Origin: an uncultured Nocardiaceae bacterium
GTDB taxonomy: Bacteria > Actinomycetota > Actinomycetes > Mycobacteriales > Mycobacteriaceae
Length of the DNA: 64,000 nucleotides
Direction: 5' to 3'
Assembly (NCBI GenBank): GCA_936936565.1
Contig: CAKZIX010000002.1
Location: 12,405 to 76,404 of the forward strand
Positions 1 through 9,673 of this stretch are shown one piece after another. The translations under genes were made by a program, and so were the position numbers. The notes beneath the pieces were generated by a model. It searched no databases. It worked only from the letters and a program-made list of their open reading frames with translations, and had not been told where the DNA came from. How positions within the stretch are numbered: the first letter of the stretch is position 1; the number at the start of each line of letters is the position of its first letter.

Positions 1-273
1 GTCCTGGGTCTTGTGCTCCTGATAGCTGGTGTCGCATTGCCGTTCAAGCCGGGCGGCTTCCCGATCATCAGCCTCGTGGGCTTCATCGTGATGTTCGGCG
101 CCGGCGTGCTGCTGCTGATGGGCGGCACCGCGCGCGCGTCGAACGAAACTCAAACCGACGATCTCGCCGAACGCCGCCGCAGCCGCGGCAACGGGCGTTC
201 GCGCGGGCGCAAGTCCGGAGGCTTCTCCTCGCGCATGGAGGATCGCTTCCGCCGCAGGTTCGAGCAGGAGTAG
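1..273 (+). CDS. DUF3040-type membrane protein, C-terminal part (5' end outside the window)
   Basis: The reading frame is open from base 1, so the gene starts before the window. The visible 90 residues hold a hydrophobic run at about residues 1-40, probably two closely spaced membrane segments, followed by a basic Arg/Gly/Ser-rich cytosolic tail. Mycobacteria carry a DUF3040 membrane protein just upstream of mraZ, and the position and architecture fit that family, but the diagnostic N-terminus is missing. The assignment is therefore mostly from context. A strong hairpin follows the stop codon and isolates the gene from the division cluster. Confidence 0.6.
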   Translation, partial: VLGLVLLIAGVALPFKPGGFPIISLVGFIVMFGAGVLLLMGGTARASNETQTDDLAERRRSRGNGRSRGRKSGGFSSRMEDRFRRRFEQE

Positions 274-294
274 CGCACACCGCTCGCAAGCACC

Positions 295-326
295 GAGGCG
301 CGCACCCATTCGTGGGTGCGCGCCTC
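295..326 (+). terminator. Intrinsic terminator after the first gene
   Basis: A perfect 14-bp stem (295-308 with 313-326) closes a TTCG tetraloop 22 bases after the stop codon of the upstream gene. The downstream sequence is only weakly T-rich, as is usual for actinobacterial terminators. Confidence 0.8.
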
Positions 327-898
327 TGTTGTCTGCGTTGAGGGACGTCGGGGCCTGTCGGCAGCGGGACCGAGTGTCCACTTTCCGCGTCGGGAGGGCA
401 CTTTCGGCCATGTCGGCGCCGAAAGTGGACGCTCAGTCCCGCGGCCGACATCGGGCGAATTGACCGCCCGTCGCGGCGCACCGCGCCCGCCGCCGACATC
501 TGGCGATTCGATTGGCGGCACCCGTCGTGGAGCGAACCGTGCCAGCGCTGGACAGCTTTGACGCAGCTCGGCCCCGCCCCGGCTCCAGGTGTCGGCCGCG
601 GACGCGCTCGAGGACCCGACAAGTGACCCCGCGCGGGGCCATCCGCTGCCTCCGTCGGCGCCGTCGCGTGATCGCTCCCGCGGGGTGCCCCCGCTACCCC
701 CACTTCTCCCCACGGGACAGCCACCTGTGCGCGTAAGTCGCAGTTTGTGCAGGTGAAGCCCCGTATCGGTCGCGAGTACGACGCGCGGACGCACCGCAGA
801 CACGCCTGGCTTTCGAATTCTCCCCACCACGCCCCACCCGCGTTTACCTGGTACTTCGATGGGAAACACGCCCGAAAGTAGCCAAAGGAGCGTTGTAA
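327..898. other. Long gene-free region upstream of mraZ
   Basis: About 570 bases with no convincing gene. It contains the palindromic element at 357-450 and a repeated motif, GCCGACATC followed by GGCGA, at about 443 and 493. The last 150 bases presumably carry the promoter of the mraZ operon, but I cannot pick a clear -35/-10 pair. Long reading frames here run antisense and have no family resemblance. Confidence 0.5.
357..450. repeat. Extended palindromic element with competing stems
   Basis: Bases 357-385 pair with 421-449 with only three imperfect positions, one of them a G-T wobble. Inside the loop a second arm (399-408, CACTTTCGGC) can instead pair with 418-427. The right arm can therefore choose between two partners. 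It could be a structured RNA, a REP-like mobile repeat or a decayed insertion; the sequence alone does not decide. Confidence 0.6.
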
Positions 899-924
899 GT
901 GGGGGAAAGTGGGGTACAGTGGGA
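899..924 (+). promoter_or_regulatory. Probable MraZ operator (three GTGGG repeats)
   Basis: Three direct repeats, GTGGGG, GTGGGG and GTGGGA, start at 899, 909 and 919, exactly 10 bp apart, and end 35 bases before the mraZ start. MraZ is known to bind tandem TGGGN-type repeats with about one helical turn spacing upstream of its own gene. Spacing, motif and position all match, so autoregulation of the cluster by MraZ is the likely role. Confidence 0.8.
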
Positions 925-959
925 CCCACGAAAGGAGCGGCGGCCAGGGAGGTGCTGAA

Positions 960-1391
960 GTGTTCTTCGGTACACACTGGCCAAAACTCGACGACAAGGG
1001 GCGGCTCACGTTGCCCGCCAAGTACCGGGATGCGCTGGCAGGAGGGGTAATGGTCACCAAAGGCCAAGACCACAGCCTCGCGGTGTATCCGCGGGACGAG
1101 TTCATCGAGCTCGCCAAGCGGGCGTCGGCAGCGTCGCGGACCAATCCGCAGGCACGTGCCTTCGTGCGCAACCTGGCGGCCAGCGCCGATGAGCAGCGTC
1201 CCGATGCGCAGGGCCGTATCACGCTGTCTCAGGATCACCGCGCCTACGCGGGGCTGTCCAAGGAGTGTGTGGTGATCGGGTCCGTCGACTTCATCGAAAT
1301 CTGGGACAAGACGGCCTGGGAGACGTATTCCGCGGAGACGGAAGACGACTTCTCACAGGGAGTGGACGATTCGCTGACCAACATCTTCTAG
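960..1391 (+). CDS. mraZ: Transcriptional regulator MraZ
   Basis: This 143-residue protein has the two SpoVT/AbrB-like halves of MraZ, each with the DxxxR signature (D11-R15 and D82-R86). MraZ forms ring-shaped oligomers that bind repeats upstream of the dcw operon and control it. The GTG at 960 is chosen because it has a good SD (AGGGAGG at 947-953) and gives the same length as the M. tuberculosis protein; the frame is open further upstream but without family similarity. It is the first gene of the cluster and its likely operator lies at 899-924. Confidence 0.95.
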   Translation: MFFGTHWPKLDDKGRLTLPAKYRDALAGGVMVTKGQDHSLAVYPRDEFIELAKRASAASRTNPQARAFVRNLAASADEQRPDAQGRITLSQDHRAYAGLSKECVVIGSVDFIEIWDKTAWETYSAETEDDFSQGVDDSLTNIF

Positions 1392-1406
1392 CCGACCCAC
1401 GTGAGC

Positions 1407-1495
1407 GAATGCCGCGTGGCCTCTGCCCGACGGGACCCTGGCGTACTTCCCCAACGCCAGGTGCCCACCAGTCGGACAGGGACCACGCGGCATTC
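1407..1495 (+). other. 89-nt nearly fully paired hairpin between mraZ and rsmH
   Basis: The 129-bp gap between mraZ and rsmH is almost filled by one long stem: 1407-1419 pairs perfectly with 1483-1495 (13 bp), 1421-1425 with 1477-1481, 1427-1431 with 1471-1475, and the apical 1437-1444 with 1454-1461 (8 bp). About 31 base pairs form. The stem ends 15 bases before the rsmH SD at 1511-1515. It may act as an attenuator or RNA-processing site, or be an inserted palindromic element. Confidence 0.75.
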
Positions 1496-1520
1496 ATTAC
1501 AAACAGCAACGGAGGACACT

Positions 1521-2504
1521 GTGGAGCGCGATACGGACGGTGGGCCCGCCCACATTCCGGTCTTGCTTTCCCGGGCCGACGAGCTGTTGGGGCCGGCGCT
1601 GTCCGAACCAGGTGCGGTACTGGTGGACGCGACCTTGGGCCTGGGTGGTCACTCCGAACACTTCTTGCAGACCTACCCCGAACTCCGATTGATCGGAATC
1701 GACCGGGACCTCCAGGCGCTGGCTCTCACGACTCAGCGCCTGGCTGCTTTTTCGGACCGAATCACATTGGTGCACAACACTTACGACGGGATTCCGGAGG
1801 CGCTCGCAGCGGCCGGGCTACCGGCCGTCGAATCGGTGCAGGGCGTGCTGATGGATCTGGGCGTGTCCTCGATGCAGCTCGACGAGGCGCAGCGTGGCTT
1901 CGCCTACTCCGTCGACGCACCGCTGGACATGCGGATGGATCAGTCGTCGGGACGCACCGCGGCAGACGTCCTCAACACCTACGAACACGGTGAATTGGCA
2001 AGAGTGCTCAAGGTTTACGGAGAGGAGAAGTTCGCCGGCAAGATCGCCTCGGAGATCGTGCGCCGGCGTCGCCGCACGCCGTTCACCACGAGCGCGGAAC
2101 TGGTTGCGCTGCTGTACGAAACGATTCCCGCCGCGGCGCGGCGTACCGGCGGCCATCCGGCCAAACGGACGTTCCAGGCGCTGCGCGTGGAGGTCAACGG
2201 CGAGCTCGATTCGCTCAACGCGGCGATTCCCGTTGCGCTGGACGCGCTTTCGATCGGTGGGCGGATCGTGGTGATGAGCTACCAGTCGCTGGAAGACCGA
2301 GTTGTCAAGCACGAGTTGGCAGTACGAACCACGTCCCGCACACCGCTGGGATTGCCGGTGGAGCTGCCCGGGATGGGCCCGGAGTTCCGGCTGCTCACCC
2401 GTGGTGCCGAGAAGGCAACCGAAGAAGAGATACAAGCGAATCCGAGATCCGCCCCGGTACGCATGCGGGCGGCGGAACGGATCGGCCGTAGGGAGGCGGC
2501 ATGA
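1521..2504 (+). CDS. rsmH: 16S rRNA (cytosine-1402-N4)-methyltransferase RsmH
   Basis: RsmH (MraW) transfers a methyl group from S-adenosylmethionine to N4 of C1402 in 16S rRNA, in the ribosomal P site. The 327-residue protein shows the family's SAM-binding motif I ([10 protein letters not shown], residues 36-45), the acidic residue D61 that follows it, and the MDLGVSS and RGFAY blocks. The GTG start is preceded by GGAGG at 1511-1515; the upstream part of the open frame lies in the hairpin and is excluded. The TGA stop overlaps the ftsL ATG by four bases, implying translational coupling. Confidence 0.95.
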   Translation: MERDTDGGPAHIPVLLSRADELLGPALSEPGAVLVDATLGLGGHSEHFLQTYPELRLIGIDRDLQALALTTQRLAAFSDRITLVHNTYDGIPEALAAAGLPAVESVQGVLMDLGVSSMQLDEAQRGFAYSVDAPLDMRMDQSSGRTAADVLNTYEHGELARVLKVYGEEKFAGKIASEIVRRRRRTPFTTSAELVALLYETIPAAARRTGGHPAKRTFQALRVEVNGELDSLNAAIPVALDALSIGGRIVVMSYQSLEDRVVKHELAVRTTSRTPLGLPVELPGMGPEFRLLTRGAEKATEEEIQANPRSAPVRMRAAERIGRREAA

Positions 2505-3655
2505 CCGAGACGACGACGAGACGGCGGCGGGACGCGAAATCCCGTCGTGCTGATTCCGATCACGTTCGCGGTGCGGCGCAGTCTGGATCGAGCGCCGGCG
2601 AGCGCAGTAACGAGGGAAGGCTGCCCCTGAAGGCGCTGCGGCCCACGCCCGAGCGCGGCGACGGCAAATCGAGCACCGCCCGGCGCGCGTACGAGCGCCG
2701 CCAGCAGCGGCTGGCCTTGGCCCGTGGTGAGCAGGTGCTGCCGCGGGGCCGGTTCGCGGCCCGAATCCCGTTCGTGGCGTGCATCATCGTGTTGCTGTCG
2801 GTCGGCCTCGGCGTGACGTTGCTGCTGACCACCCGCTCGGCGGAGGACAGCTACGTGCTGTCGGAGGCACGCCGGCACAATCAGCAGCTGGCCGAGCAGC
2901 TCGAAGCGCTGCAGCGCGACGTGGAGACTGCGGACTCGGCGCCGGACCTGGCGGCCCGGGCACGGGAACTCGGCATGATTCCGGCCAAGGATCCGGCGCG
3001 ATTGGTGGTCGCGCCCGACGGCGCGGTCCGCGTGGTCGGCAAGCCCGAGCCGGCGCAGGGAGCTCCGGCGCCGCTGTTGAATACGCCTGCACCGCAACCG
3101 GGTTCGCCGCAGACGTCGGCGCCGACCCCGGGTGCGCTGACCCCGGCGCCCGGCGCGCCCACACCTGCGCCGATGCCCGGCGCGCCCTGGCCGGCCGCGT
3201 CGTCGCCCGCCCCACTGCCCGTCGGGCAGACACCGGCGCCAGGCGCACCGCAGGCCACCGTGCCTGGCGCACCGCAAGCCCCCGTGCCCGGCGCACCGCA
3301 GGCACCTGCCCCCGGGGCACCGCAGGCACCTGGCCCCGGGGCACCGCAGGCACCCGCGCCAAACGCACCGCAGGCACCCGCCCCAGGTGCACCGCAGGCG
3401 CCCGGCCCCGGCGCGCCGCAGGCTCCCGCCCCCGGCGCAGCGCAGGCACCGGCGCCCGGCGCACCGCAGGCACCGGCCCCGGGGCAGCCGAATTCCGGTG
3501 TTCCGCAGCCGAATCCGGAGTCGCCGCAGCCGGCGCCCAGCGCCCCGCGCGCCACGCCGCCACCGGCAAATAACCCGCAAGTGCGCGCGCAGGGAGAACA
3601 ATTGGTCCCCGTGACGCTCCCGCAAGCAGCCCCGCCCGCCCAGGAGCAGCGGTGA
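2501..3655 (+). CDS. ftsL: Cell division protein FtsL, proline-rich
   Basis: FtsL is a bitopic divisome protein that works with FtsQ and the septal synthase FtsW/FtsI. Seen here are a basic cytosolic N-terminus (1-88), one membrane segment (about 89-110), a heptad-rich periplasmic stretch (115-143) and a conserved [15 protein letters not shown] block. A very long Pro/Ala-rich tail follows, with repeats of the type GAPQAPAP at about residues 245-327. Total length is 384, the same as I recall for the M. tuberculosis homologue, so the tail is a lineage trait. The gene overlaps rsmH (ATGA) and ftsI (GTGA). Confidence 0.9.
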   Translation: MTETTTRRRRDAKSRRADSDHVRGAAQSGSSAGERSNEGRLPLKALRPTPERGDGKSSTARRAYERRQQRLALARGEQVLPRGRFAARIPFVACIIVLLSVGLGVTLLLTTRSAEDSYVLSEARRHNQQLAEQLEALQRDVETADSAPDLAARARELGMIPAKDPARLVVAPDGAVRVVGKPEPAQGAPAPLLNTPAPQPGSPQTSAPTPGALTPAPGAPTPAPMPGAPWPAASSPAPLPVGQTPAPGAPQATVPGAPQAPVPGAPQAPAPGAPQAPGPGAPQAPAPNAPQAPAPGAPQAPGPGAPQAPAPGAAQAPAPGAPQAPAPGQPNSGVPQPNPESPQPAPSAPRATPPPANNPQVRAQGEQLVPVTLPQAAPPAQEQR

Positions 3656-5478
3656 CTCGCCGCCGGCCGCGCCCTCGAGCCACTGGCACGCGGTTCGCGG
3701 CCGGCCGGTTCGTGATGTTCGTCGCGCTGGGAGTTGCTGCGGCGCAACTATTGTGGATTCAGACGATCGCCGCGCCGCGGCTGTCGGCCGAAGCGTCGCA
3801 GCAGCGCGCCACCCCGCAGGAGCTGCCTGCTACCCGCGGCGCGATCACCGATCGCGACGGAAAGCCCTTGGCGTTCACGATGGCGGCCAAGGCGCTCACG
3901 TTCCAGCCGGTCCGGGTGCGCAAGGAGCTGGAGCAGGCGCGTGCGAAGAGTTCCAAGGCACCCGATCCGCAGGAACGGCTGGAGGCGATCGCCAAGAAGA
4001 TCGGCGAGAAGCTGAGTCCGCAGGTCACCGAGAGCGCCACGCTGAAGCTGCTGCAGTCCGACGAGCAGTTCGTCTACCTGGCCAAGTACGTCGATCCCGC
4101 GGTGGCCGCAGAGATCGCGAAGGAGTTCCCGCAGGTCGGGCTGGAACGCCAAGACAAGCGGCAGTATCCCGGCGGGTCGCTGGCGGCCAACGTCGTCGGC
4201 GCGGTGGGCTGGGACGGCCACGGCCGCAACGGCATCGAGAGCGTGCTCGACTCCGCGCTGGCCGGCACCAACGGCTCGCAGACCTACGATCGCGGCTCCG
4301 ACGGCGCGGTGATCCCGGGCAGCTGGCGCGACAAGCAGCCCGCGGTGGACGGCTCGACCGTCGAGCTGACGCTGGACTCGGACCTGCAGTACTTCGTGCA
4401 GCAGCAGGTCCAGCAGGCCAAGGACCTGTCGCGCTCGCGCAATGCCTCTGCGGTGGTGCTGGATTCGCACACCGGTGAGGTGCTCGCGATGAGCAACGAC
4501 AACACCTTCAACGCGGCCAACGGCATCGACAAGGCGGGCAACGCGCAGTTGGGCAACCTGCCGGTCAGTTCGCCGTTCGAACCCGGATCGGTCAACAAGA
4601 TCGTCACGGCCGCCGCGGCTCTGGAATACGGCCTGACCAATCCCGATGAGGTACTGCAGGTTCCGGGGACCATCCGGATGGGCGGGGTCTCCGTGCAGGA
4701 CGCGTGGCCGCACGGCGTGCTGCCGTTCACCACCACGGGCATCTTCGGCAAGTCGTCCAACGTGGGCACGCTGATGCTCGCGCAGCGGGTCGGTGAAGAC
4801 CGCTATGCAGACATGTTGCGCCGCTTCGGGCTCGGCCAGCGCACCGACGTCGGCCTGGAGGGCGAGAGCAGCGGCGTGGTGCCCAGCCGGGAGCAGTGGT
4901 CGGGCAGCACGTTCGCGAACCTGCCGATCGGTCAGGGCCTGACGATGACGTTGCTGCAGATGACCGGCATGTACCAGGCGGTGGCCAACGACGGCGTGCG
5001 GATTCCGCCGCGGGTCGTGCGCGCGACGGTCGACGCCAACGGACGGCGCACCGAGGCGGCACAGCCCGACGGTGTCCGAGTGGTCAGCGAGGCGACATCG
5101 AAGACGTTGCGCAACGTGTTCCGGTCGGTCACGCAGCGCGATCCGATGGGCGTGCAGCAGGGCACCGGCTGGTCGGCGGCGGTCGAGGGCTACCAGATCG
5201 CCGGCAAGACGGGCACCGCGCAGAAGGTCGACCCCAAGTGCAAGTGCTACTCCAGCTCGGACTACTGGATCACCTTCGCCGGGATCGCGCCCGCCGACAA
5301 CCCGCGTTACGTCATCGGGATCATGCTCGACGATCCGGACGTGGGCGTGGACGGGCGTCCGGAAACCGCGGGCTCGGCGGCGCCGTTGTTCCACAGCATC
5401 GCGTCGTGGTTGTTGCAGCGTGACGGAGTGCCGCTGTCTCCCGATCCGGGGCCTCGTCTGGTTCTCGAGGCGCACTGA
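3652..5478 (+). CDS. ftsI: Septal peptidoglycan transpeptidase FtsI (PBP3, PbpB)
   Basis: This class B penicillin-binding protein of 608 residues cross-links septal peptidoglycan in the FtsQLB-FtsWI complex. It has a short cytosolic tail, one membrane anchor (about 20-41), a pedestal domain, and the transpeptidase domain with all three active-site motifs: S313-V-N-K316, S368-S-N370 and K519-T-G521. The Cys-containing KCKCYSSSDYW insertion after the KTG motif is also present. The GTG start overlaps the ftsL stop. A 58-base gap separates it from murE, the only sizeable break in this stretch of the cluster. Confidence 0.96.
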   Translation: MTRRRPRPRATGTRFAAGRFVMFVALGVAAAQLLWIQTIAAPRLSAEASQQRATPQELPATRGAITDRDGKPLAFTMAAKALTFQPVRVRKELEQARAKSSKAPDPQERLEAIAKKIGEKLSPQVTESATLKLLQSDEQFVYLAKYVDPAVAAEIAKEFPQVGLERQDKRQYPGGSLAANVVGAVGWDGHGRNGIESVLDSALAGTNGSQTYDRGSDGAVIPGSWRDKQPAVDGSTVELTLDSDLQYFVQQQVQQAKDLSRSRNASAVVLDSHTGEVLAMSNDNTFNAANGIDKAGNAQLGNLPVSSPFEPGSVNKIVTAAAALEYGLTNPDEVLQVPGTIRMGGVSVQDAWPHGVLPFTTTGIFGKSSNVGTLMLAQRVGEDRYADMLRRFGLGQRTDVGLEGESSGVVPSREQWSGSTFANLPIGQGLTMTLLQMTGMYQAVANDGVRIPPRVVRATVDANGRRTEAAQPDGVRVVSEATSKTLRNVFRSVTQRDPMGVQQGTGWSAAVEGYQIAGKTGTAQKVDPKCKCYSSSDYWITFAGIAPADNPRYVIGIMLDDPDVGVDGRPETAGSAAPLFHSIASWLLQRDGVPLSPDPGPRLVLEAH

Positions 5479-5536
5479 CTAGGCTCTTGCGACGGGTTTC
5501 CCGCGCGGGCCCTGCGGATCGACAATAAGGAGACAG

Positions 5537-7018
5537 GTGCGGCCGTCACACGTCGCGGCAACTGCCGTCGAACGCCTCGCCGAACTGAGCGATGCGCGGC
5601 TCGTCGGCGCGGGCCGCGCAGTCACGGGTGTCGAGTTGCGCGCCCAGCACGTGCAGCCGGGTGATCTGTTCGCCGCGCTGCCCGGTGCCCGGGCGCACGG
5701 TGCCGATTTCGCGGCCACCGCACTCGAGCAGGGCGCGGCGGCGGTGCTCACCGACGCGGCGGGCGCGCAGCGGTTGCCTGCCGACGTGCCGGTGCTGGTG
5801 CACCCGAACCCGCGCCGCGTGCTCGGCCGGCTGTCGTCGGAGATCTACGGCAACCCGTCGCAGCGGCTGCAGATCATCGGCATCACCGGAACCTCCGGCA
5901 AGACGACGACCTCTTACCTGGTCGAGGCGGGCCTGAACGCGGGCGGCCGGACCACCGGGCTGATCGGCACCATCGAGACGCGGATCGCCGGGCAACGCGT
6001 GCCGAGCGCGCTCACCACGCCGGAGGCACCGCAGTTGCATGCCCTGTTCGCGGCGATGATCGAGCGCGGCGTCGACGCGGTGGTGATGGAGGTGTCCAGC
6101 CATGCGCTGACGCTGGGCCGCGTCGACGGCACCGGCTTCGACATCGGCGCATTCACCAACCTGTCCCAGGATCACCTGGACTTCCACGACAGCTTCGAGG
6201 ACTACTTCGCCGCCAAGACGCGGCTGTTCACTCGCGACTCGGCGGTGCACGCCCAGCGCGCGGTGCTGTGCGTGGACGACGTCTGGGGTCAGCGGTTGGC
6301 GAAAATGACTGCGCAGCCGCCGGTTACGGTCGCCACGCGCGGTCCCGCCGACTGGACGGCCGGGGCGGTGTCCGCCGAGCTGGGCGGCCAGCGGTTCTCG
6401 ATCACCGGCCCCGCGCGCACCCTGCCCGACGTGCAACTGGCCCTGCCCGGCGCCTACAACGTCGCCAATGCCCTGCTGGCCGTTGCGATCTGCGCCGAAG
6501 CCGGGGTGGACGCCGCGCAGGCGGCGGGCGCGCTGGCCACCGTCGAGGTGCCCGGGCGGGTGCAGCGCGTGGATCGGGGGCAGCCGTTTCTGGCGGTCGT
6601 CGATTACGCGCACAAGCCCGGCGCGCTGGAGGCGGTCATCGCCACGCTGCGCGGGCACACGCACGGCCGCGTCGGTGTCGTCATCGGTGCCGGGGGCGAC
6701 CGCGACGTATCCAAACGTCCACTGATGGGCGAGGTTTCGGCCAAGCTGGCCGATCTGGTGATCGTCACCGACGACAATCCGCGCAGCGAAGACCCGGCTG
6801 CGATCCGCGCCGCGGTGCTGTCCGGCGCCACCGGCAATGCCGAGGTTCGCGAGATCGGCGATCGGGCGCAAGCGATTGCGGCCGTGGTGAATTGGGCCCA
6901 GCCCGGCGACGTCGTGCTGATCGCGGGCAAGGGCCACGAGACGGGCCAGGAGATCGCCGGGGTGAAGCACCCGTTCGACGACCGCGACGTATTGGCGGCG
7001 GCCTTGGAGGCGCGATGA
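5537..7018 (+). CDS. murE: UDP-MurNAc-tripeptide synthetase MurE (meso-DAP adding)
   Basis: MurE is a cytosolic ATP-dependent ligase that adds the third residue to UDP-MurNAc-L-Ala-D-Glu. The ATP loop is G118-T-S-G-K122. The D413-N-P-R416 motif is the known signature for meso-diaminopimelate rather than lysine, as expected for this order. Length is 493 residues. The GTG start has a close SD (AAGGAG, 5527-5532). The TGA stop overlaps the ATG of a 26-codon ORF that leads into murF. Confidence 0.96.
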   Translation: MRPSHVAATAVERLAELSDARLVGAGRAVTGVELRAQHVQPGDLFAALPGARAHGADFAATALEQGAAAVLTDAAGAQRLPADVPVLVHPNPRRVLGRLSSEIYGNPSQRLQIIGITGTSGKTTTSYLVEAGLNAGGRTTGLIGTIETRIAGQRVPSALTTPEAPQLHALFAAMIERGVDAVVMEVSSHALTLGRVDGTGFDIGAFTNLSQDHLDFHDSFEDYFAAKTRLFTRDSAVHAQRAVLCVDDVWGQRLAKMTAQPPVTVATRGPADWTAGAVSAELGGQRFSITGPARTLPDVQLALPGAYNVANALLAVAICAEAGVDAAQAAGALATVEVPGRVQRVDRGQPFLAVVDYAHKPGALEAVIATLRGHTHGRVGVVIGAGGDRDVSKRPLMGEVSAKLADLVIVTDDNPRSEDPAAIRAAVLSGATGNAEVREIGDRAQAIAAVVNWAQPGDVVLIAGKGHETGQEIAGVKHPFDDRDVLAAALEAR

Positions 7019-7095
7019 CGGATACTCGGCGCAGCCCCGTCGTCGGCGCCGACCGGGTGCGGGTGTCCCGCAGGACACTGGAGGCGCTGCAATGA
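7015..7095 (+). CDS. 26-residue ORF bridging murE and murF
   Basis: The ATG at 7015 overlaps the murE stop (ATGA), and the TGA at 7093-7095 overlaps the murF ATG at 7092 in the same way. Both junctions have the geometry of translational coupling, so a ribosome leaving murE could read this ORF and re-enter at murF. The peptide is polar and Arg-rich with no recognised family. It may be only a device carrying ribosomes across the 73-base gap, or chance. No other real gene is displaced by it. Confidence 0.45.
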   Translation: MTDTRRSPVVGADRVRVSRRTLEALQ

Positions 7096-8597
7096 TTCCG
7101 TTGACGATCGCCGAGGTGGCCGACATCGTCGGCGGCACGCTGCACGACGTACCCGACCCGCACTTCACCATCACCGGAACGGTCGAATTCGATTCGCGCA
7201 AGGTGACATCCGGTGGCTTGTTCGTCGCGCTCCCCGGCGCCCGGGTGGACGGCCACGACCATGCCGCGGGCGCGGTCGCCGCGGGTGCGGCGGCGGTGCT
7301 GGCGGCCCGCCCGGTCGGCGTGCCGGCCATCGTGGTCGACAAGATCGCGCCCACCGGCGGCCAGGTCGTCGGTGCGCTCGAACACGACAGCGACGGCTCC
7401 GGTGCGGGAGTGCTTGCCGCCCTTGGCAAATTGGCGCGGGCGAGCGTCGACCGGCTGGCCGCCAAGGGGCTGCGCGTCGTCGGCGTCACCGGGTCCTCCG
7501 GCAAGACCTCCACCAAGGATCTGCTGGCCGCCGTGCTGGCGCCGCTGGCCGGTACCGCGCCGAATGCCCTGGTGGCGCCGCCGGGTTCGTTCAACAACGA
7601 ACTGGGCCACCCGTGGACGGCGCTACGCGCCGACGAATCCACCAAATTCCTGGTGCTGGAGCTGTCCGCGCGGGGGCCGGGGCACATCCGCACGCTCGCC
7701 GAGATCGCCCCGCCGCGCATCGGAGTGGTGCTCAACGTGGGTACCGCGCACCTGGGTGAGTTCGGCTCGCGCGAGGTGATCGCGCAGACGAAAGGCGAAC
7801 TCGTCGAAGCACTTCCGGCGGACGGGGTCGCGGTGTTGAACGTCGACGATCCCGCGGTGGCCGCGATGGCGCGGCGCACGCAGGCACGCGTCGTCTTCGT
7901 CGGACAGGGCAGCAAGGCCGATCTGCGGGCCACCGACGTCACCCTCGACGAGCAGGCGCGCGCCTCGTTCCGGATGAACGGGGTGCCCGTCACGCTGGCC
8001 GTGCACGGCGAGCACCAGGTGGGCAACGCGCTGTCGGCCGCCGCGGTGGCCATCGAATGCGGGGCCACGCCCGAGCAGGCCGCCCACGCGCTCGGTGCCG
8101 CCAAGGCCGCCTCGGCCCGGCGCATGGACGTGCGTACCCGCGCCGACGGCGTCACCGTCATCAACGACTCCTACAACGCCAACCCCGACTCCATGAAGGC
8201 CGGCATCAAGGCGCTGGTGTCGATGGCACGCGCCGCCGCGCAGCCGCGGCGCACCTGGGCGGTGCTCGGCGAGATGGGCGAGCTGGGCGCGGACTCGGTG
8301 GTCGAGCACGACGCCATCGGGCGCTACGCGGTGCGTCTGGACGTGAACCGGCTGATCGCCGTGGGCTCGAGCCGCCCGGTGCGGGCCTTGCATCAGGGTG
8401 CGGTGATGGAAGGTTCCTGGGACAACGAGTCGGTCGTCGTGGCCGACGTCGACGCCGCGCTGGCAATTTTGGAGGCCGAGCTGCGTCCTGGTGACCTGGT
8501 GTTGGTCAAGGCATCGCAATCAGTTGGTCTGTGGGTCATCGCAGACCGGCTAGTCTCTGAGCCTGCGCAGCGAGACCGAACGGGAGATCAACGTTGA
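7092..8597 (+). CDS. murF: UDP-MurNAc-tripeptide--D-Ala-D-Ala ligase MurF
   Basis: MurF adds D-Ala-D-Ala to complete UDP-MurNAc-pentapeptide in the cytosol. The 501-residue protein has the Mur ligase N-terminal fold, the ATP loop G134-S-S-G-K138 followed by TSTKD, the central [10 protein letters not shown] block and the [11 protein letters not shown] segment typical of MurF. No good SD precedes the ATG, which fits re-initiation from the upstream short ORF. Its stop overlaps the TTG start of mraY. Confidence 0.96.
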   Translation: MIPLTIAEVADIVGGTLHDVPDPHFTITGTVEFDSRKVTSGGLFVALPGARVDGHDHAAGAVAAGAAAVLAARPVGVPAIVVDKIAPTGGQVVGALEHDSDGSGAGVLAALGKLARASVDRLAAKGLRVVGVTGSSGKTSTKDLLAAVLAPLAGTAPNALVAPPGSFNNELGHPWTALRADESTKFLVLELSARGPGHIRTLAEIAPPRIGVVLNVGTAHLGEFGSREVIAQTKGELVEALPADGVAVLNVDDPAVAAMARRTQARVVFVGQGSKADLRATDVTLDEQARASFRMNGVPVTLAVHGEHQVGNALSAAAVAIECGATPEQAAHALGAAKAASARRMDVRTRADGVTVINDSYNANPDSMKAGIKALVSMARAAAQPRRTWAVLGEMGELGADSVVEHDAIGRYAVRLDVNRLIAVGSSRPVRALHQGAVMEGSWDNESVVVADVDAALAILEAELRPGDLVLVKASQSVGLWVIADRLVSEPAQRDRTGDQR

Positions 8598-9673
8598 GGC
8601 AGATTCTTTTCGCGGGTGGTATTGCACTCGCCGTCTCGATCTTGCTGACCCCACTGCTGATCAGGACCTTCTCCAAGCAGGGCTTCGGGCAGGAGATCCG
8701 GGTCGAGGGCCCGGAAAGTCATCAGTCCAAGCGCGGCACGCCGACGATGGGTGGCGTCGCGATCATCGCCGGCATCTGGGCCGGCTACTGGGGCAGCCAC
8801 CTCATCGGCATCGGATACGACGCCGAGGGCCCGACGGCGTCGGGCCTGCTGGTGCTGGGCCTGGCCACCGCGCTGGCCGGCGTCGGCTTCCTGGACGACT
8901 TCATCAAGATCCGCCGTCAGCGCAACCTCGGGTTGAACAAGACGGCCAAGCTGGTCGGGCAGCTGGTGGCGACGCTCATCTTCGGCGTGCTGGCGCTGCA
9001 GTTCGCCAACGACAACGGGCTCACCCCGGGCAGCGTGCACCTGTCCTACGTCCGCGACATCACCACGGTGTCGATGGGTGCGCTGGTGTTCATCGTGTGG
9101 TGTTACGCGATCATCAGCGGCTGGTCCAACGCGGTGAACCTCACCGACGGCCTGGACGGTCTGGCTGCGGGATCGATGAGCCTGGTGCTCGGCTCCTACG
9201 TCATCATCACCTTCTGGCAATACCGCAACGCCTGCTCCACCAATCCGGGCCCGGGCTGTTACGACGTGCGCGATCCGCTCGATCTGGCGCTGATCTGCGG
9301 CGCGGGTGCCGGCGCCTGCGTCGGCTTCCTCTGGTGGAACGCCGCCCCGGCGAAGATCTTCATGGGTGATACGGGCTCGCTCGCGCTCGGCGGCCTGCTC
9401 GCCGGCCTGTCCATCACCACCCGCACCGAGCTGCTCATGGTCGTCATCGGCGCGCTGTTCGTCGCCGAGGTCGGTTCCGTCGTCATTCAGGTGGCGGCGT
9501 TCAAATCGAGCCGGCGCCGGGTGTTCCGCATGGCGCCGTTCCATCACCACTTCGAGCTCGGCGGCTGGGCCGAAACCACGGTCATCATCCGGTTCTGGCT
9601 GCTTGCGGCCATCGCATGTGCGGTCGGCTTGTTCCTCTTCTACAGCGAGTACCTGGCGGCAGTCGGCGATTGA
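8594..9673 (+). CDS. mraY: Phospho-MurNAc-pentapeptide transferase MraY
   Basis: MraY moves phospho-MurNAc-pentapeptide onto undecaprenyl phosphate to form lipid I at the inner face of the membrane. About ten hydrophobic segments are present with the catalytic D101-D102, the NLTDGLDG block (N182-G189) and the HHH motif in [11 protein letters not shown]. The length of 359 residues equals that of M. tuberculosis. The TTG start overlaps the murF stop (TTGA) and the frame allows no better start. The stop shares one base with the murD ATG. Confidence 0.96.
   Translation: MRQILFAGGIALAVSILLTPLLIRTFSKQGFGQEIRVEGPESHQSKRGTPTMGGVAIIAGIWAGYWGSHLIGIGYDAEGPTASGLLVLGLATALAGVGFLDDFIKIRRQRNLGLNKTAKLVGQLVATLIFGVLALQFANDNGLTPGSVHLSYVRDITTVSMGALVFIVWCYAIISGWSNAVNLTDGLDGLAAGSMSLVLGSYVIITFWQYRNACSTNPGPGCYDVRDPLDLALICGAGAGACVGFLWWNAAPAKIFMGDTGSLALGGLLAGLSITTRTELLMVVIGALFVAEVGSVVIQVAAFKSSRRRVFRMAPFHHHFELGGWAETTVIIRFWLLAAIACAVGLFLFYSEYLAAVGD

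Noticed and set aside
3236..3481. Regular short repeats inside ftsL, considered as a CRISPR or minisatellite
   Set aside because: The period is about 24 bases without unique spacers, and the repeats are in frame and encode the Pro-rich tail of a real protein.
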